Shown piece after piece: positions 1-7,735 of a DNA stretch of 64,000 nucleotides. Source of the stretch: an uncultured Methanomassiliicoccus sp. GTDB lineage: Archaea > Thermoplasmatota > Thermoplasmata > Methanomassiliicoccales > Methanomassiliicoccaceae. Position numbers and translations under genes: made by a program. Below the pieces are notes generated by a model, which saw only the letters and a program-made list of their open reading frames with translations, was not told the origin of the DNA and ran no database searches. How positions within the stretch are numbered: position 1 is the first letter of the stretch; every line of letters begins with the position of its first letter. The stretch spans positions 1-64,000 of the forward strand of contig CAJKRY010000004.1 in NCBI GenBank assembly GCA_905202485.1, read 5' to 3'.

Positions 1-144
1 TTTTACTTCACTTTAGGAAAGCGCATACCGCGCTTTTATCATGCCGGTCATTTTTCTAAAAAATATTGTTTTTCAGTAAAGGCAAAACGAAGAAGTACAT
101 GATGCGTACTCAGGGGATTTCAACAGCTGAAAGAAGGCGGCTTT

Positions 145-1341
145 GTGAAGTCATCTGCAACAATTTTTACTTTACCAGTAATCTCTCTGATTCTGTTAAG
201 TTTTATTCTGGGTACCAGCGAATTCATCATTGTAGGTATCCTTCCGGACATTTCTGAAGGATTAAACGTCTCGCTGGCCTTAGTCGGTAATTTAGTATCC
301 TTGTTTGCATTTGCCTATGCAATCGGTACGCCTTTCATAACTACGGTAAGCAGCAGATTCAACCGCCTGCGCCTGCTGATGTTTCTGGCCGCAGTCTTTA
401 TTCTGGGAAATCTTCTCTGCGGGTTTGCCACCAGCTATGCAGTTCTCGTTCTTGCAAGAATCGTGACTGCAGTCGTTTCAGGAGCGTTGCTGTCAATCGG
501 AATGACTTTTGCAAAGGATATCACCGAAGCGGCAAATATGCCCAAGGTAATAGCCTGGATCTTTTCTGGATTCAGCATTGCGTCGATAGTCGGTGTTCCT
601 ATCGGAACTGCTCTGACTCAATTCATGGGATGGAGATACGTCTTCTTTATAATCTGCATAGTCAGCGTTTTTGTGGCTTTTCTGCTATACAAAACTCTGC
701 CCAAACAAGGCTCTGTCATTGTTTCTAAGAACCTCACGCACCAGTTTGTTTTGTTTAAAGATATCAGAATAATTCTCGGCGTGCTGATTGTATTCTTCGG
801 TGCAGCAGCATCATATGTATTTTATACGTATTTAACTCCAATTTTAGAAACAGAACTTGGTGTGCCTGTAGAATTCGTGAGCATCGTCCTGCTGCTGTTT
901 GGAGTGACATCAATCATAAGCAACCTGATCTCTGGAAGAATAGCCTCTTCGGGCGGAATGAAAAAAATGCCGAAGGCTTTCTTGATTCAGACGGTCTGTC
1001 TGGCAGTTCTACCTCTCACCACACTGTATTCTGCGGCAGGCCTGATCAACATCTTTGCCCTCGGAGTTTTGATGTATCTCATGAATTCTTCAATTCAGAT
1101 GCATTTTCTGAATATTGCTTCTCAGGAAGTGCCGGAATCCATCAACTTAGCTTCATCTCTGAGCCCTGTTTCATTCAATTTCGGTATAGCTCTGGGGTCT
1201 GTCTGCGGCAGTATCATAGTGACTTTTGCAAGTCTAAGGTACGTTGGCATATGCGGTGCATTATTTGCATTTTTGGCGTTTGCAATAACTATGATTCTAA
1301 ATGCAAAATCAAAACGTCTAGTATCAGCACAGCTGAATTAA
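145..1341 (+). CDS. MFS drug/sugar efflux transporter (AraJ/Bcr-like, DHA1 group)
   Basis: A 398-residue, almost wholly hydrophobic protein with about 12 predicted membrane helices and a short basic C-terminus, the usual size of a 12-TMS major facilitator. The N-terminal run with the motif LGTSEFIIVGILPDIS near residues 22-37 is typical of AraJ/chloramphenicol-resistance type exporters of the DHA1 group. It probably acts as a proton-driven exporter in the cytoplasmic membrane; the substrate cannot be read from the sequence. The start is GTG at 145, preceded by the purine-rich AAGAAGGCGG at 131-140. It is monocistronic, with an inverted repeat downstream at 1391-1412. Confidence 0.85.
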   Translation: MKSSATIFTLPVISLILLSFILGTSEFIIVGILPDISEGLNVSLALVGNLVSLFAFAYAIGTPFITTVSSRFNRLRLLMFLAAVFILGNLLCGFATSYAVLVLARIVTAVVSGALLSIGMTFAKDITEAANMPKVIAWIFSGFSIASIVGVPIGTALTQFMGWRYVFFIICIVSVFVAFLLYKTLPKQGSVIVSKNLTHQFVLFKDIRIILGVLIVFFGAAASYVFYTYLTPILETELGVPVEFVSIVLLLFGVTSIISNLISGRIASSGGMKKMPKAFLIQTVCLAVLPLTTLYSAAGLINIFALGVLMYLMNSSIQMHFLNIASQEVPESINLASSLSPVSFNFGIALGSVCGSIIVTFASLRYVGICGALFAFLAFAITMILNAKSKRLVSAQLN

Positions 1342-1390
1342 AATAATATCAAAATAAGTTTGTTGGATTATATGTTCATACTTATGTAAA

Positions 1391-1412
1391 TAAAGGTATG
1401 GACATACCTTTA
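1391..1412. promoter_or_regulatory. 10-bp perfect inverted repeat with 2-nt spacer
   Basis: TAAAGGTATG (1391-1400) and CATACCTTTA (1403-1412) are exact inverses around GA. A partial copy (CATACTTATGT) lies about 25 bases upstream. The element sits in the 210-base gap between the MFS gene and the 142-aa gene, upstream of two TATA-like stretches (around 1440-1450 and 1484-1491). With almost no loop and no T-run it looks more like a protein-binding operator than a terminator. The role is inferred. Confidence 0.4.
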
Positions 1413-1551
1413 TGTCTATTGTAATATGAAGTAGATAACATATATAGGCATTATTCTAGATTGTGATAACCAACACTAAATTGCTATATAGGTCAGTTTA
1501 GAAAGTTGAAGAGAAGAGTGAAGGTAAAAGCCATCACCGTGGGGTGTAGAC

Positions 1552-1980
1552 ATGACATCAAAACCAAAAATGGATATGGAGAGCGTTTTAACTCTCGAAA
1601 ACTTAACAGTTGCTATCAGGAATGGCATAGACAGGGAAGGTATGCCAGAGGAGCAAGCAAAGGAGATGGCTCAGCACATTCTAAATTTCTTTGGATACAG
1701 TGAACGTATGATCGATAACGTCTTGGAGCCGGAAGACCGCGATGCTTTCTATATGTTGGAAGACACCGGGATTTTGACTACAGAACGTGAGGAAACAACT
1801 CTTTACGACGGAAGAGAGTGGAGAATTCATTACTGGCTTTTCCGTAAAGAGCGCATTCTCGAACTGGTATGCGGTTACGATATGAAGGGTGAAGACGCCG
1901 ATTCAGATGTCTCCATCTACGAAGAATTGGAAGATGGTGTCTGGGACACTCTCAAAAATCCCGGCGCAAGCAGTTTTTAA
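1552..1980 (+). CDS. Conserved hypothetical protein, resembles DUF6015 of Thermoplasmata
   Basis: A 142-residue acidic soluble protein without membrane segments or signal peptide. The N-terminal half is helical (residues 10-60); the middle has a compact basic/aromatic stretch with EWRIHYWLFRKERI near residues 90-104, suggesting a small alpha/beta or winged-helix-like fold. I associate it from memory with the DUF6015 family seen in Thermoplasmata, without a search. GGGGTG at 1541-1546 is a good ribosome site for the ATG at 1552. It lies 27 bases before the XPD-like helicase and may share its transcript, but a strong hairpin covers the stop codon. Function unknown. Confidence 0.7.
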   Translation: MTSKPKMDMESVLTLENLTVAIRNGIDREGMPEEQAKEMAQHILNFFGYSERMIDNVLEPEDRDAFYMLEDTGILTTEREETTLYDGREWRIHYWLFRKERILELVCGYDMKGEDADSDVSIYEELEDGVWDTLKNPGASSF

Positions 1981-1997
1981 GGAGCATTAGCTCCTTA
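1978..1997 (+). promoter_or_regulatory. Hairpin covering a stop codon (8-bp stem, 4-nt loop)
   Basis: TAAGGAGC (1978-1985), loop ATTA, and GCTCCTTA (1990-1997) form a perfect stem that includes the TAA stop of the 142-aa gene and ends 10 bases before the helicase ATG at 2008. It also sequesters GGAG, the only Shine-Dalgarno-like sequence in front of the helicase. It could lower translation of the second gene or stabilise an mRNA end. No T-run follows, so a simple intrinsic terminator is unlikely. Role inferred. Confidence 0.45.
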
Positions 1998-2007
1998 TCT
2001 TGTGCTA

Positions 2008-3894
2008 ATGGGACTCTTTCCCTATAAATTTCGTAAGTTCCAGGAAGAGCTGGTCGAATCAATCTCGCTTTCGACCGCTTCCTCTTCCCACCTTGTTCTT
2101 GAGTCTGGGACAGGAACCGGCAAGACTGTGTGCGCTTTAGCAGGCACGCTGGAAACTGCCCTTAAGAGTGACAAAAAAATCCTGTATCTGACAAGAACGA
2201 ATTCTCAGCAGCATCAGGTGATGGTAGAGCTGAGAAAAATAAACGAGGTCACGCCTGTTTTTGGTGTTGCTATTCAGGGCAGGCAAAACACATGTCCTCT
2301 GGTGCAGCGTGATCCAGACCTGCGGTCCGGTACGCCGGAAGAGCTTTCAAAGCTTTGTGCAGAAAAGAAAGCCAGGGCAATTTCGGACAGTGAAGGGGGC
2401 TGCAAATTTTATCAGAAGACAATTACTTCTGACTTTGAAGAGGTGGAAAAGCATTGCAGAGAAAATCTGCCTTCAGTAGAGGAGTTTTCTGACTACTGCA
2501 ACAAAAGGGGAATGTGCCCCCATGAACTTACAAAAGATCTGCTTCCCAATGCCACGGTCGTAGCGGCGCCTTATGTTTATTTTTTCTCGCCGTTCATCAG
2601 ACAGAGGCTTCTGGACTGGATGAATGTTTCAGAGACAGACCTGATCGTTGTGATTGATGAAGCACACAATCTTCCAGAGTATGCCAGAGAGATAAAATCA
2701 TTCAAAATGTCTTCAAAGGTGCTTGAGCTGGTGAATAAAGAATTGGATGATTTTGGAAATCCAGAGGTTCTGCAGGGTATTACCATCCGGGATTTTGTAA
2801 AGCAGATTGACACTCTTTTGAAAAAAGCACAGGAAGAATATCTTATCGAAGACGACGGCATTATCCCTCCAGATTTTCTCGAAGCCGGCCTGATGTCATC
2901 ATTTTTCATCACATCTCATGCTTTAGAAGCTGCAGGAGAAAATATTTCAGAATTCGGGGACTCGATTAGAGATGCCAAGCGTAAAAAAGGCAGGCTGCCC
3001 AGATCATACATTTATTCTCTGGGAAACTTCCTGCAGCTCTGGATAGATACATACGAAGAGTTCTATGTCAAATTGATAATCGGCGGAGAAAACCCGGCTT
3101 TTGAAGCCTACTGTATGGATCCTTCCATCGCCTGTATGCCGGTTTTTAAATGCCACTCTTCCCTTCATATGTCTGGAACTTTGTCTCCTTTAAATGAATA
3201 CAGAGCTTCTATCGGCATACCGAAGGAATCAAACTCCATCATTTTTCCTTCGCCGTTTGATCCTTCGAAGCGCTCTGTAATTTATGCTGATGATGTCACA
3301 ACGAAATACGAAGAGCTGCTGAAGGATGAAGAAATCATCAAAAAAATGGAAGATTATACCGTTTCAGTATGCAATACCTGCAATAAAAATACGGCAGTAT
3401 TCTTTTCCTCTTACACCCTGATGGATAAATTCCTTGAAGACAAGATTCTCATTAGAATCAGAAACCAGATCTATATGGAAAGAAAAGGCATGCAGCAGCA
3501 TGAGCTTATGGAAGAAGTAAAAGGTTTCAAGACCTCGAAACCCGCCGTAATCTTTGCAGTAATGGGCGGCAGAATAAGCGAAGGAATAGACTTCCCGGGT
3601 GATGAACTGGAAGTTGAAATTTTAGAAGGCATACCGTATCCGAAGCCGAATGCTAAACAGAGGGCTTTACTGCATTATTATGAGATCAAGTTTGGAAGAG
3701 GATGGGAATATACGGTCAAGGCGCCGGTTACAAGAAGGCTGCTGCAGACTCTGGGCAGGCTCATCCGCACAGAAGAGGACAGAGGTATAGCACTCATTCT
3801 CGACAAAAGGGCTGTTCAATTTTCAGACCGTTTCAGGTCTCAACTGTCAGAGACGCCTGTAAACGACATCCTTAACTTTTTTACGGACCGATGA
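2008..3894 (+). CDS. XPD/Rad3-family iron-sulfur DNA helicase (DEAD_2)
   Basis: A superfamily 2 5'-3' DNA helicase of the XPD/DinG/FANCJ type. In GTG-start numbering (2002), Walker A GTGTGKT is at residues 36-42 and the Walker B box DEAH at 219-222. Four cysteines, C98 (QNTC), C119 (KLC), C134 (GGCKFY) and C172 (MCPHEL), align with the XPD [4Fe-4S] cluster ligands. The C-terminal helicase half holds GGRISEGIDFPG and a QTLGRLIRTEED arginine-finger motif. The length (about 628 aa) fits archaeal XPD. It probably acts in DNA repair or R-loop and G4 unwinding. The start may be GTG 2002 or ATG 2008; the latter gives an N-terminus like known XPDs. Confidence 0.93.
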   Translation: MGLFPYKFRKFQEELVESISLSTASSSHLVLESGTGTGKTVCALAGTLETALKSDKKILYLTRTNSQQHQVMVELRKINEVTPVFGVAIQGRQNTCPLVQRDPDLRSGTPEELSKLCAEKKARAISDSEGGCKFYQKTITSDFEEVEKHCRENLPSVEEFSDYCNKRGMCPHELTKDLLPNATVVAAPYVYFFSPFIRQRLLDWMNVSETDLIVVIDEAHNLPEYAREIKSFKMSSKVLELVNKELDDFGNPEVLQGITIRDFVKQIDTLLKKAQEEYLIEDDGIIPPDFLEAGLMSSFFITSHALEAAGENISEFGDSIRDAKRKKGRLPRSYIYSLGNFLQLWIDTYEEFYVKLIIGGENPAFEAYCMDPSIACMPVFKCHSSLHMSGTLSPLNEYRASIGIPKESNSIIFPSPFDPSKRSVIYADDVTTKYEELLKDEEIIKKMEDYTVSVCNTCNKNTAVFFSSYTLMDKFLEDKILIRIRNQIYMERKGMQQHELMEEVKGFKTSKPAVIFAVMGGRISEGIDFPGDELEVEILEGIPYPKPNAKQRALLHYYEIKFGRGWEYTVKAPVTRRLLQTLGRLIRTEEDRGIALILDKRAVQFSDRFRSQLSETPVNDILNFFTDR

Positions 3895-3934
3895 TGGAAT
3901 AAACATTTAACCCACTGTGAATTATCCATGCTTA

Positions 3935-4507
3935 ATGGACGTCTCAGAAGTTCTCGTGGCTATTGTACTCGGCATCTTCCTGTTTCTGCCGGCTCTGGTA
4001 CCAAATTCGGCAGCTGTGCTTTTCGGTGGCGGAACGCCGATAGATTTTGGAAAGACCTGGAGAGGAAAGCGCATTCTGGGCGACGGCAAAACCTGGGGAG
4101 GGCTGATCGGTGGAGTGGCCTCTGGAACAGTTCTCGGTATAATTCTCATTGCTATTGCATACATCTTTGATCCGTCGGACTTCTGGGGATACGGTTCTTT
4201 CCCTCAGAACATCGGGATAGTCTTCACACTTGCACTGGGATCATTACTGGGAGATATGTGCGGTGCTTTCATCAAACGCAGGCTGGGAATGGAACGGGGG
4301 CAGAAAGCTCCGGTGCTGGATCAATATGACTTCGTAGCCGGCGCCATGCTTGTAACCTGCCTGTTTTTCCCGGACTGGTTTATTTCAACATACATTTCAG
4401 GCACAGGACTGATCTCATTAGTTACAGTATTAATTCTGGTACCGGTTCTGCACCGCTCTGTAAACATCATTGGTTTTAAAATGGGAAAGAAAAAGGAGCC
4501 TTGGTAA
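3935..4507 (+). CDS. carS: CDP-archaeol synthase (CarS)
   Basis: Transfers CMP from CTP to digeranylgeranylglyceryl phosphate, making CDP-archaeol for archaeal phospholipids. It is a membrane protein of 190 residues (from ATG 3935; 196 from GTG 3917) with about five hydrophobic helices. Family marks are VLFGGGTPIDFG and WRGKRILGDGKTWGG near the N-terminus and GDMCGAFIKRRLGMERGQ followed by LDQYDF in the middle. An AT-rich element about 30 bases before 3935 fits a leaderless ATG. The 3' end reaches the pyrE start region, suggesting co-transcription with pyrE, udg and the genes after them. Confidence 0.92.
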   Translation: MDVSEVLVAIVLGIFLFLPALVPNSAAVLFGGGTPIDFGKTWRGKRILGDGKTWGGLIGGVASGTVLGIILIAIAYIFDPSDFWGYGSFPQNIGIVFTLALGSLLGDMCGAFIKRRLGMERGQKAPVLDQYDFVAGAMLVTCLFFPDWFISTYISGTGLISLVTVLILVPVLHRSVNIIGFKMGKKKEPW

Positions 4508-4509
4508 AC

Positions 4510-5040
4510 ATGAACGATCGAGTCAAAAATGCACTTGTGAACTGCAACGCCCTGGCATACGGGGACTTTACTCTTGCTTCTGGAAAAAAAAGTGAGTATT
4601 ATATTGATATCAAGAAGGCAAGCACGGACCCATACGTTCTCGAAGCAATCGCAGACGAGATGGCCAAAAGCATTAGTTCTATGGGATTAAACTTCGACTT
4701 AATCGGAGGGGTGGCTCTCGGTTCGGTACCGCTGGCTGTAGCTCTTTCTTTGAGAACTAAGATTCCTTACATCATGGTAAGAAAAGAAAAGAAAGATCAT
4801 GGTACGCAGAAGCTGATCGAAGGAACTATGGCTGAAGGCTCAAAGATTCTGATGGTGGAGGATGTGGTCACTTCAGCAGGTTCTGTCTCAACAGCCGTTG
4901 ATGTGGTAAGAGATGCCGGAGGCATTATTGAAAACGTATTCTGTGTAGTTGACAGGCAGTCTGGTGGATCAGAGTTATTAAATGAAAAAGGGGTCAAGCT
5001 GCTTTCTTTGATAACTGCAGAGGATGTGCTGAAGAGATGA
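4510..5040 (+). CDS. pyrE: Orotate phosphoribosyltransferase
   Basis: Converts orotate and PRPP to orotidine 5'-phosphate in pyrimidine synthesis. The 176-residue protein has the family layout: FTLASGKKSEYYIDIKKAST near the N-terminus, DLIGGVALGSVPLA in the middle, and the PRPP-binding loop ILMVEDVVTSAGSV. I chose ATG 4510 over the in-frame TTG at 4501 because AAGGAG at about 4493 is well spaced from it. Its TGA overlaps the next ATG by four bases (ATGA), so translation is coupled to the UDG gene. Confidence 0.95.
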   Translation: MNDRVKNALVNCNALAYGDFTLASGKKSEYYIDIKKASTDPYVLEAIADEMAKSISSMGLNFDLIGGVALGSVPLAVALSLRTKIPYIMVRKEKKDHGTQKLIEGTMAEGSKILMVEDVVTSAGSVSTAVDVVRDAGGIIENVFCVVDRQSGGSELLNEKGVKLLSLITAEDVLKR

Positions 5041-5564
5041 TTTCCTGTCAAGACTGCCCCCTCTGCGAAGGCAGACAGAACATAGTCATGCCGGATGGAG
5101 ACCCGAAGTCTCCGGTCGCCTTTGTAGGAGAAGCGCCCGGTGCTGATGAAGACAAAGTAGGCAAGCCGTTTGTGGGAAAGTCTGGAAAGGTGCTGAGCAG
5201 GCTGATGGAAGAAGTCGGGCTTGTCAGAAGCACCGTATTCATAACCAATACGGTAAAATGCAGACCGCCTAACAACAGAGCCCCTACGTCAAAAGAAATG
5301 GAAGCCTGCTATCCGCGTCTGGAACAGGAATTGAAAGACAGGAAGCTGATCATCGCCTTGGGAAGATCAGCAGCAAAAGATCTGATTGGAAGAGACGTTA
5401 AGATGGGTTCGGAAGCCAACACGATGGTTCCCGTTAGGATAGCAGGGAATGAAATCAATGTTCTAATAGCATATCATCCAGCTGCGACTTTTTATAGCAA
5501 AAATGCTCTGGAAAGTCTGAAAAATTCTATTGAAATTGCTAAAGAATATATGCCGAGCAAATAA
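5037..5564 (+). CDS. Family 4 (Fe-S) uracil-DNA glycosylase
   Basis: Removes uracil from DNA to start base excision repair. The 175-residue protein has the four cluster cysteines of family 4 UDGs (C4, C7, C75, C91), the GEAPGADEDKVGKPFVG active-site motif at residues 31-47, and an HPAA motif near the C-terminus. Length is typical. It overlaps pyrE by four bases. Archaeal family 4 enzymes often counter cytosine deamination and bind PCNA; no clear PIP box is visible here. Confidence 0.93.
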   Translation: MISCQDCPLCEGRQNIVMPDGDPKSPVAFVGEAPGADEDKVGKPFVGKSGKVLSRLMEEVGLVRSTVFITNTVKCRPPNNRAPTSKEMEACYPRLEQELKDRKLIIALGRSAAKDLIGRDVKMGSEANTMVPVRIAGNEINVLIAYHPAATFYSKNALESLKNSIEIAKEYMPSK

Positions 5565-5637
5565 TTTTCATGTCTGGCAGACCGTAAGAGCTATTTATGG
5601 GTACAATGATGAGTTTAAGAATCGGAGACTGTACATC

Positions 5638-6585
5638 ATGTCTTTAGTAATCACCCCAGATGAGCTTATTAAGACACATGGTAAGCTTTTCTGCCAAGGT
5701 TTCTACACCTTAGTCGATGAAAAAAATAACATAGCCACGCTGATCGAATGTTGCGATGTCAAAGGTGCAATGGAATGGGATATTGCCAACAGGAAACGCA
5801 GCGGCGGTGTTCTCAAAAGCATACGCACCGACGGCAACATGCTTGTTATGGATGCAGATCTTGGAGAAGGTGAAGTTAATTTTGGACCTGCGGCAAAAGG
5901 CATAGGCGCTTCAGCCTTGAAAGCTGTCAAAATAGAAGGCGATCTTGTAAAAACAACCTGGATAGGTCTGGCTGGGGCAAGCGTGGGAGTGGGAGTCTGT
6001 TTAGCGCAGGGACCCGGTGTAATAAAGGCCGAGTATCCCGAAGGTTTCCAGGTAGGCGGAGCCAACAGAATCCTTGTAAATATCTACACTCCCAAGCTGG
6101 TGCGTGTAGTTTATGCTGCAGATGATACAGATACCAAGGAAAAGGGGGCTTCATGGGTTTTAATGCTGAAGATGGCCCAGTCTGCTCCATATGGTAAGTT
6201 CCTTGAACATAAGATCACGCAGCTCAACCCAAAGGTTCCGGAAAAAACAACCAACTGCGCCGCCGTAGGTGTATCGTTTGCAGTCAGGGAAGATGAAATA
6301 GAGAAGCTTACAGAATATGTGATAAGCTATCTTCGCGAGAACACATATTCTCCGGATACAACACTTGCTGTTTATCAGGGTCTTAAAATCCCTCAGGCGC
6401 TTTCCGAGTACGGTCTTAGAGCTAAGAAAGAAATTCTCACCGTAGAAGACGCTAAGAAGGCGGCTGTCGAGGGAGGAGCGAAAATTATAAAAATCACTGG
6501 TGAAAACGGAACTATTGGAGCTGTTGCTGCAATAGGCTGCTTTGATATGGGCCTTATGGCCGCAGATATTCTCGATGAAGAATAA
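5638..6585 (+). CDS. Methanogenesis marker protein 11-like, TiaS-related
   Basis: A 315-residue soluble protein. ADDTDTKEKG at residues 161-170, TNCAAVGVSF, and a C-terminal ITGENGTIGAVAAIG motif recall the TiaS (tRNA-Ile2 agmatinylcytidine synthetase) fold, but the zinc-ribbon and OB regions of TiaS are missing. From memory this combination matches methanogenesis marker protein 11, a methanogen-restricted family of unknown function; this was not checked by search. I chose ATG 5638 because GGAGACT lies eight bases upstream; an in-frame extension to 5530 overlaps udg and looks non-coding. The neighbours are not methanogenesis genes. Confidence 0.65.
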   Translation: MSLVITPDELIKTHGKLFCQGFYTLVDEKNNIATLIECCDVKGAMEWDIANRKRSGGVLKSIRTDGNMLVMDADLGEGEVNFGPAAKGIGASALKAVKIEGDLVKTTWIGLAGASVGVGVCLAQGPGVIKAEYPEGFQVGGANRILVNIYTPKLVRVVYAADDTDTKEKGASWVLMLKMAQSAPYGKFLEHKITQLNPKVPEKTTNCAAVGVSFAVREDEIEKLTEYVISYLRENTYSPDTTLAVYQGLKIPQALSEYGLRAKKEILTVEDAKKAAVEGGAKIIKITGENGTIGAVAAIGCFDMGLMAADILDEE

Positions 6586-6608
6586 TCATCGGGATTCTTG
6601 GTGAGGTA

Positions 6609-7391
6609 ATGAAACAAGAAATCTCTAAAGCGATCTCGAGTACGGCGTATCAGGCGTATGAGAAACTTCTGTTCAAAGAAGTCTCAGAAGGCGTGATCCC
6701 GCATCATATTGCCGTTATCATGGATGGCAACCGGCGGTTTGCCAAAGAGCTGGGGATTTCTTCTACTGAAGGGCATATAAAAGGCAAAGACAAGCTTGAA
6801 GAGGTTTTAGAATGGTGTATGGAGCTTGATATAAAAATCCTCACAGTGTACGCTTTTTCTACAGAAAATGGAAAACGCAGCGTTGAGGAAGTATCAGATC
6901 TTATGGATCTTTTTGAAGACAACTTTATAAAACTGGCTGATGACGACCGTGTGCACAAATATGGAATAAAAGTCAAGGTCTTAGGGCAGAGAGAACTAAT
7001 CCCGCCGAATGTTCTTGAGGCTATAGAAGTCGCTGAAGAGAAGACAAAGGATTATTCTGACCATTATTACAATATTGCACTAGCCTATGGTTCCCGTCAG
7101 GAGATAATTCATGCGATCAAACAGATTGCACGGAAAGTCAAAGACGGCGAGATGGAAATCGAAGACATCTGTGAGGACACAGTCTCTACCTACTTATATA
7201 CAGCAGACTTTCCAGATCCTGATCTGGTCCTGAGGACCTCAGGAGAAGAAAGGGTCTCAAACTTCCTGTTGTGGCAGCTTGCATATTCTGAATTATATTT
7301 CACCGATGTATACTGGCCAGGTTTCAGGAAAATCGACTTTCTCCGGGCTATCCGCTCGTATCAGCTACGCCAGAGGCGCTTCGGAACATAA
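6609..7391 (+). CDS. uppS: Cis-prenyltransferase (UppS-like, (di)trans,polycis-polyprenyl diphosphate synthase)
   Basis: Extends an allylic diphosphate with isopentenyl diphosphate units to a long cis-polyprenyl diphosphate, precursor of the dolichyl-type glycan carrier of archaea. The 260-residue protein carries the signature HIAVIMDGNRRFAKE at residues 33-47 (catalytic Asp in MDGNRR), VYAFSTEN near residue 80, and the C-terminal PDPDLVLRTSGEERVSNFLL and ELYFTDVYWPGF motifs. GGTGAGG just upstream supports ATG 6609. It follows the marker-11-like gene by 23 bases and is probably in the same transcript. Confidence 0.95.
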   Translation: MKQEISKAISSTAYQAYEKLLFKEVSEGVIPHHIAVIMDGNRRFAKELGISSTEGHIKGKDKLEEVLEWCMELDIKILTVYAFSTENGKRSVEEVSDLMDLFEDNFIKLADDDRVHKYGIKVKVLGQRELIPPNVLEAIEVAEEKTKDYSDHYYNIALAYGSRQEIIHAIKQIARKVKDGEMEIEDICEDTVSTYLYTADFPDPDLVLRTSGEERVSNFLLWQLAYSELYFTDVYWPGFRKIDFLRAIRSYQLRQRRFGT

Positions 7392-7735
7392 CCGGTTTCT
7401 GTTTTTCATAACTATCTTTTGTCTTTTAGAATCATTACTTCTATGCTGATTCTGCAGCAGCCTGCTCAAAATGCTCTGGGATGATCAGGCCACAACTGTG
7501 CAGCACCTGTAATATTTCTTCTGGACTATCGTATATATCTTGTTGTAGATACTGCTACGCATAATCTAAACTTAAACTATGTCCAAATACAATACGGAGA
7601 TAAATATACCATATATTTTCTATTTAATGTATATACAGGATCACCGCAGTTTCATCAGCCAGCAGCCCGAATAGACTTGTGTGGAGACGTAAAAACATTT
7701 TTCTAGAGTGTGTCTGCTGGGGGTTGGAACAGATC
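7392..7735. other. 344-base intergenic region; weak coding-like remnant on the minus strand
   Basis: No tRNA-like or rRNA-like structure was seen. The right part (about 7590-7650) is AT-rich with TATA-like stretches and probably holds the promoter of the radical SAM gene at 7736. On the minus strand, 7554-7441 is open and translates plausibly (for example DSPEEILQVLHSCGLIIPEH) to a TAG at 7441. It lacks a start, and an in-frame TAG lies at 7555-7557. This may be a decayed gene end or chance. Confidence 0.35.

Noticed and set aside
5530..5637. N-terminal extension of the marker-11-like ORF to 5530
   Set aside because: It overlaps the end of the UDG gene, shows no family-like sequence, and the ATG at 5638 has a good ribosome site.
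5703..6190. Long minus-strand ORFs inside the marker-11-like gene
   Set aside because: They are antisense shadows rich in Pro/Ser, with no start signals and no known motifs.
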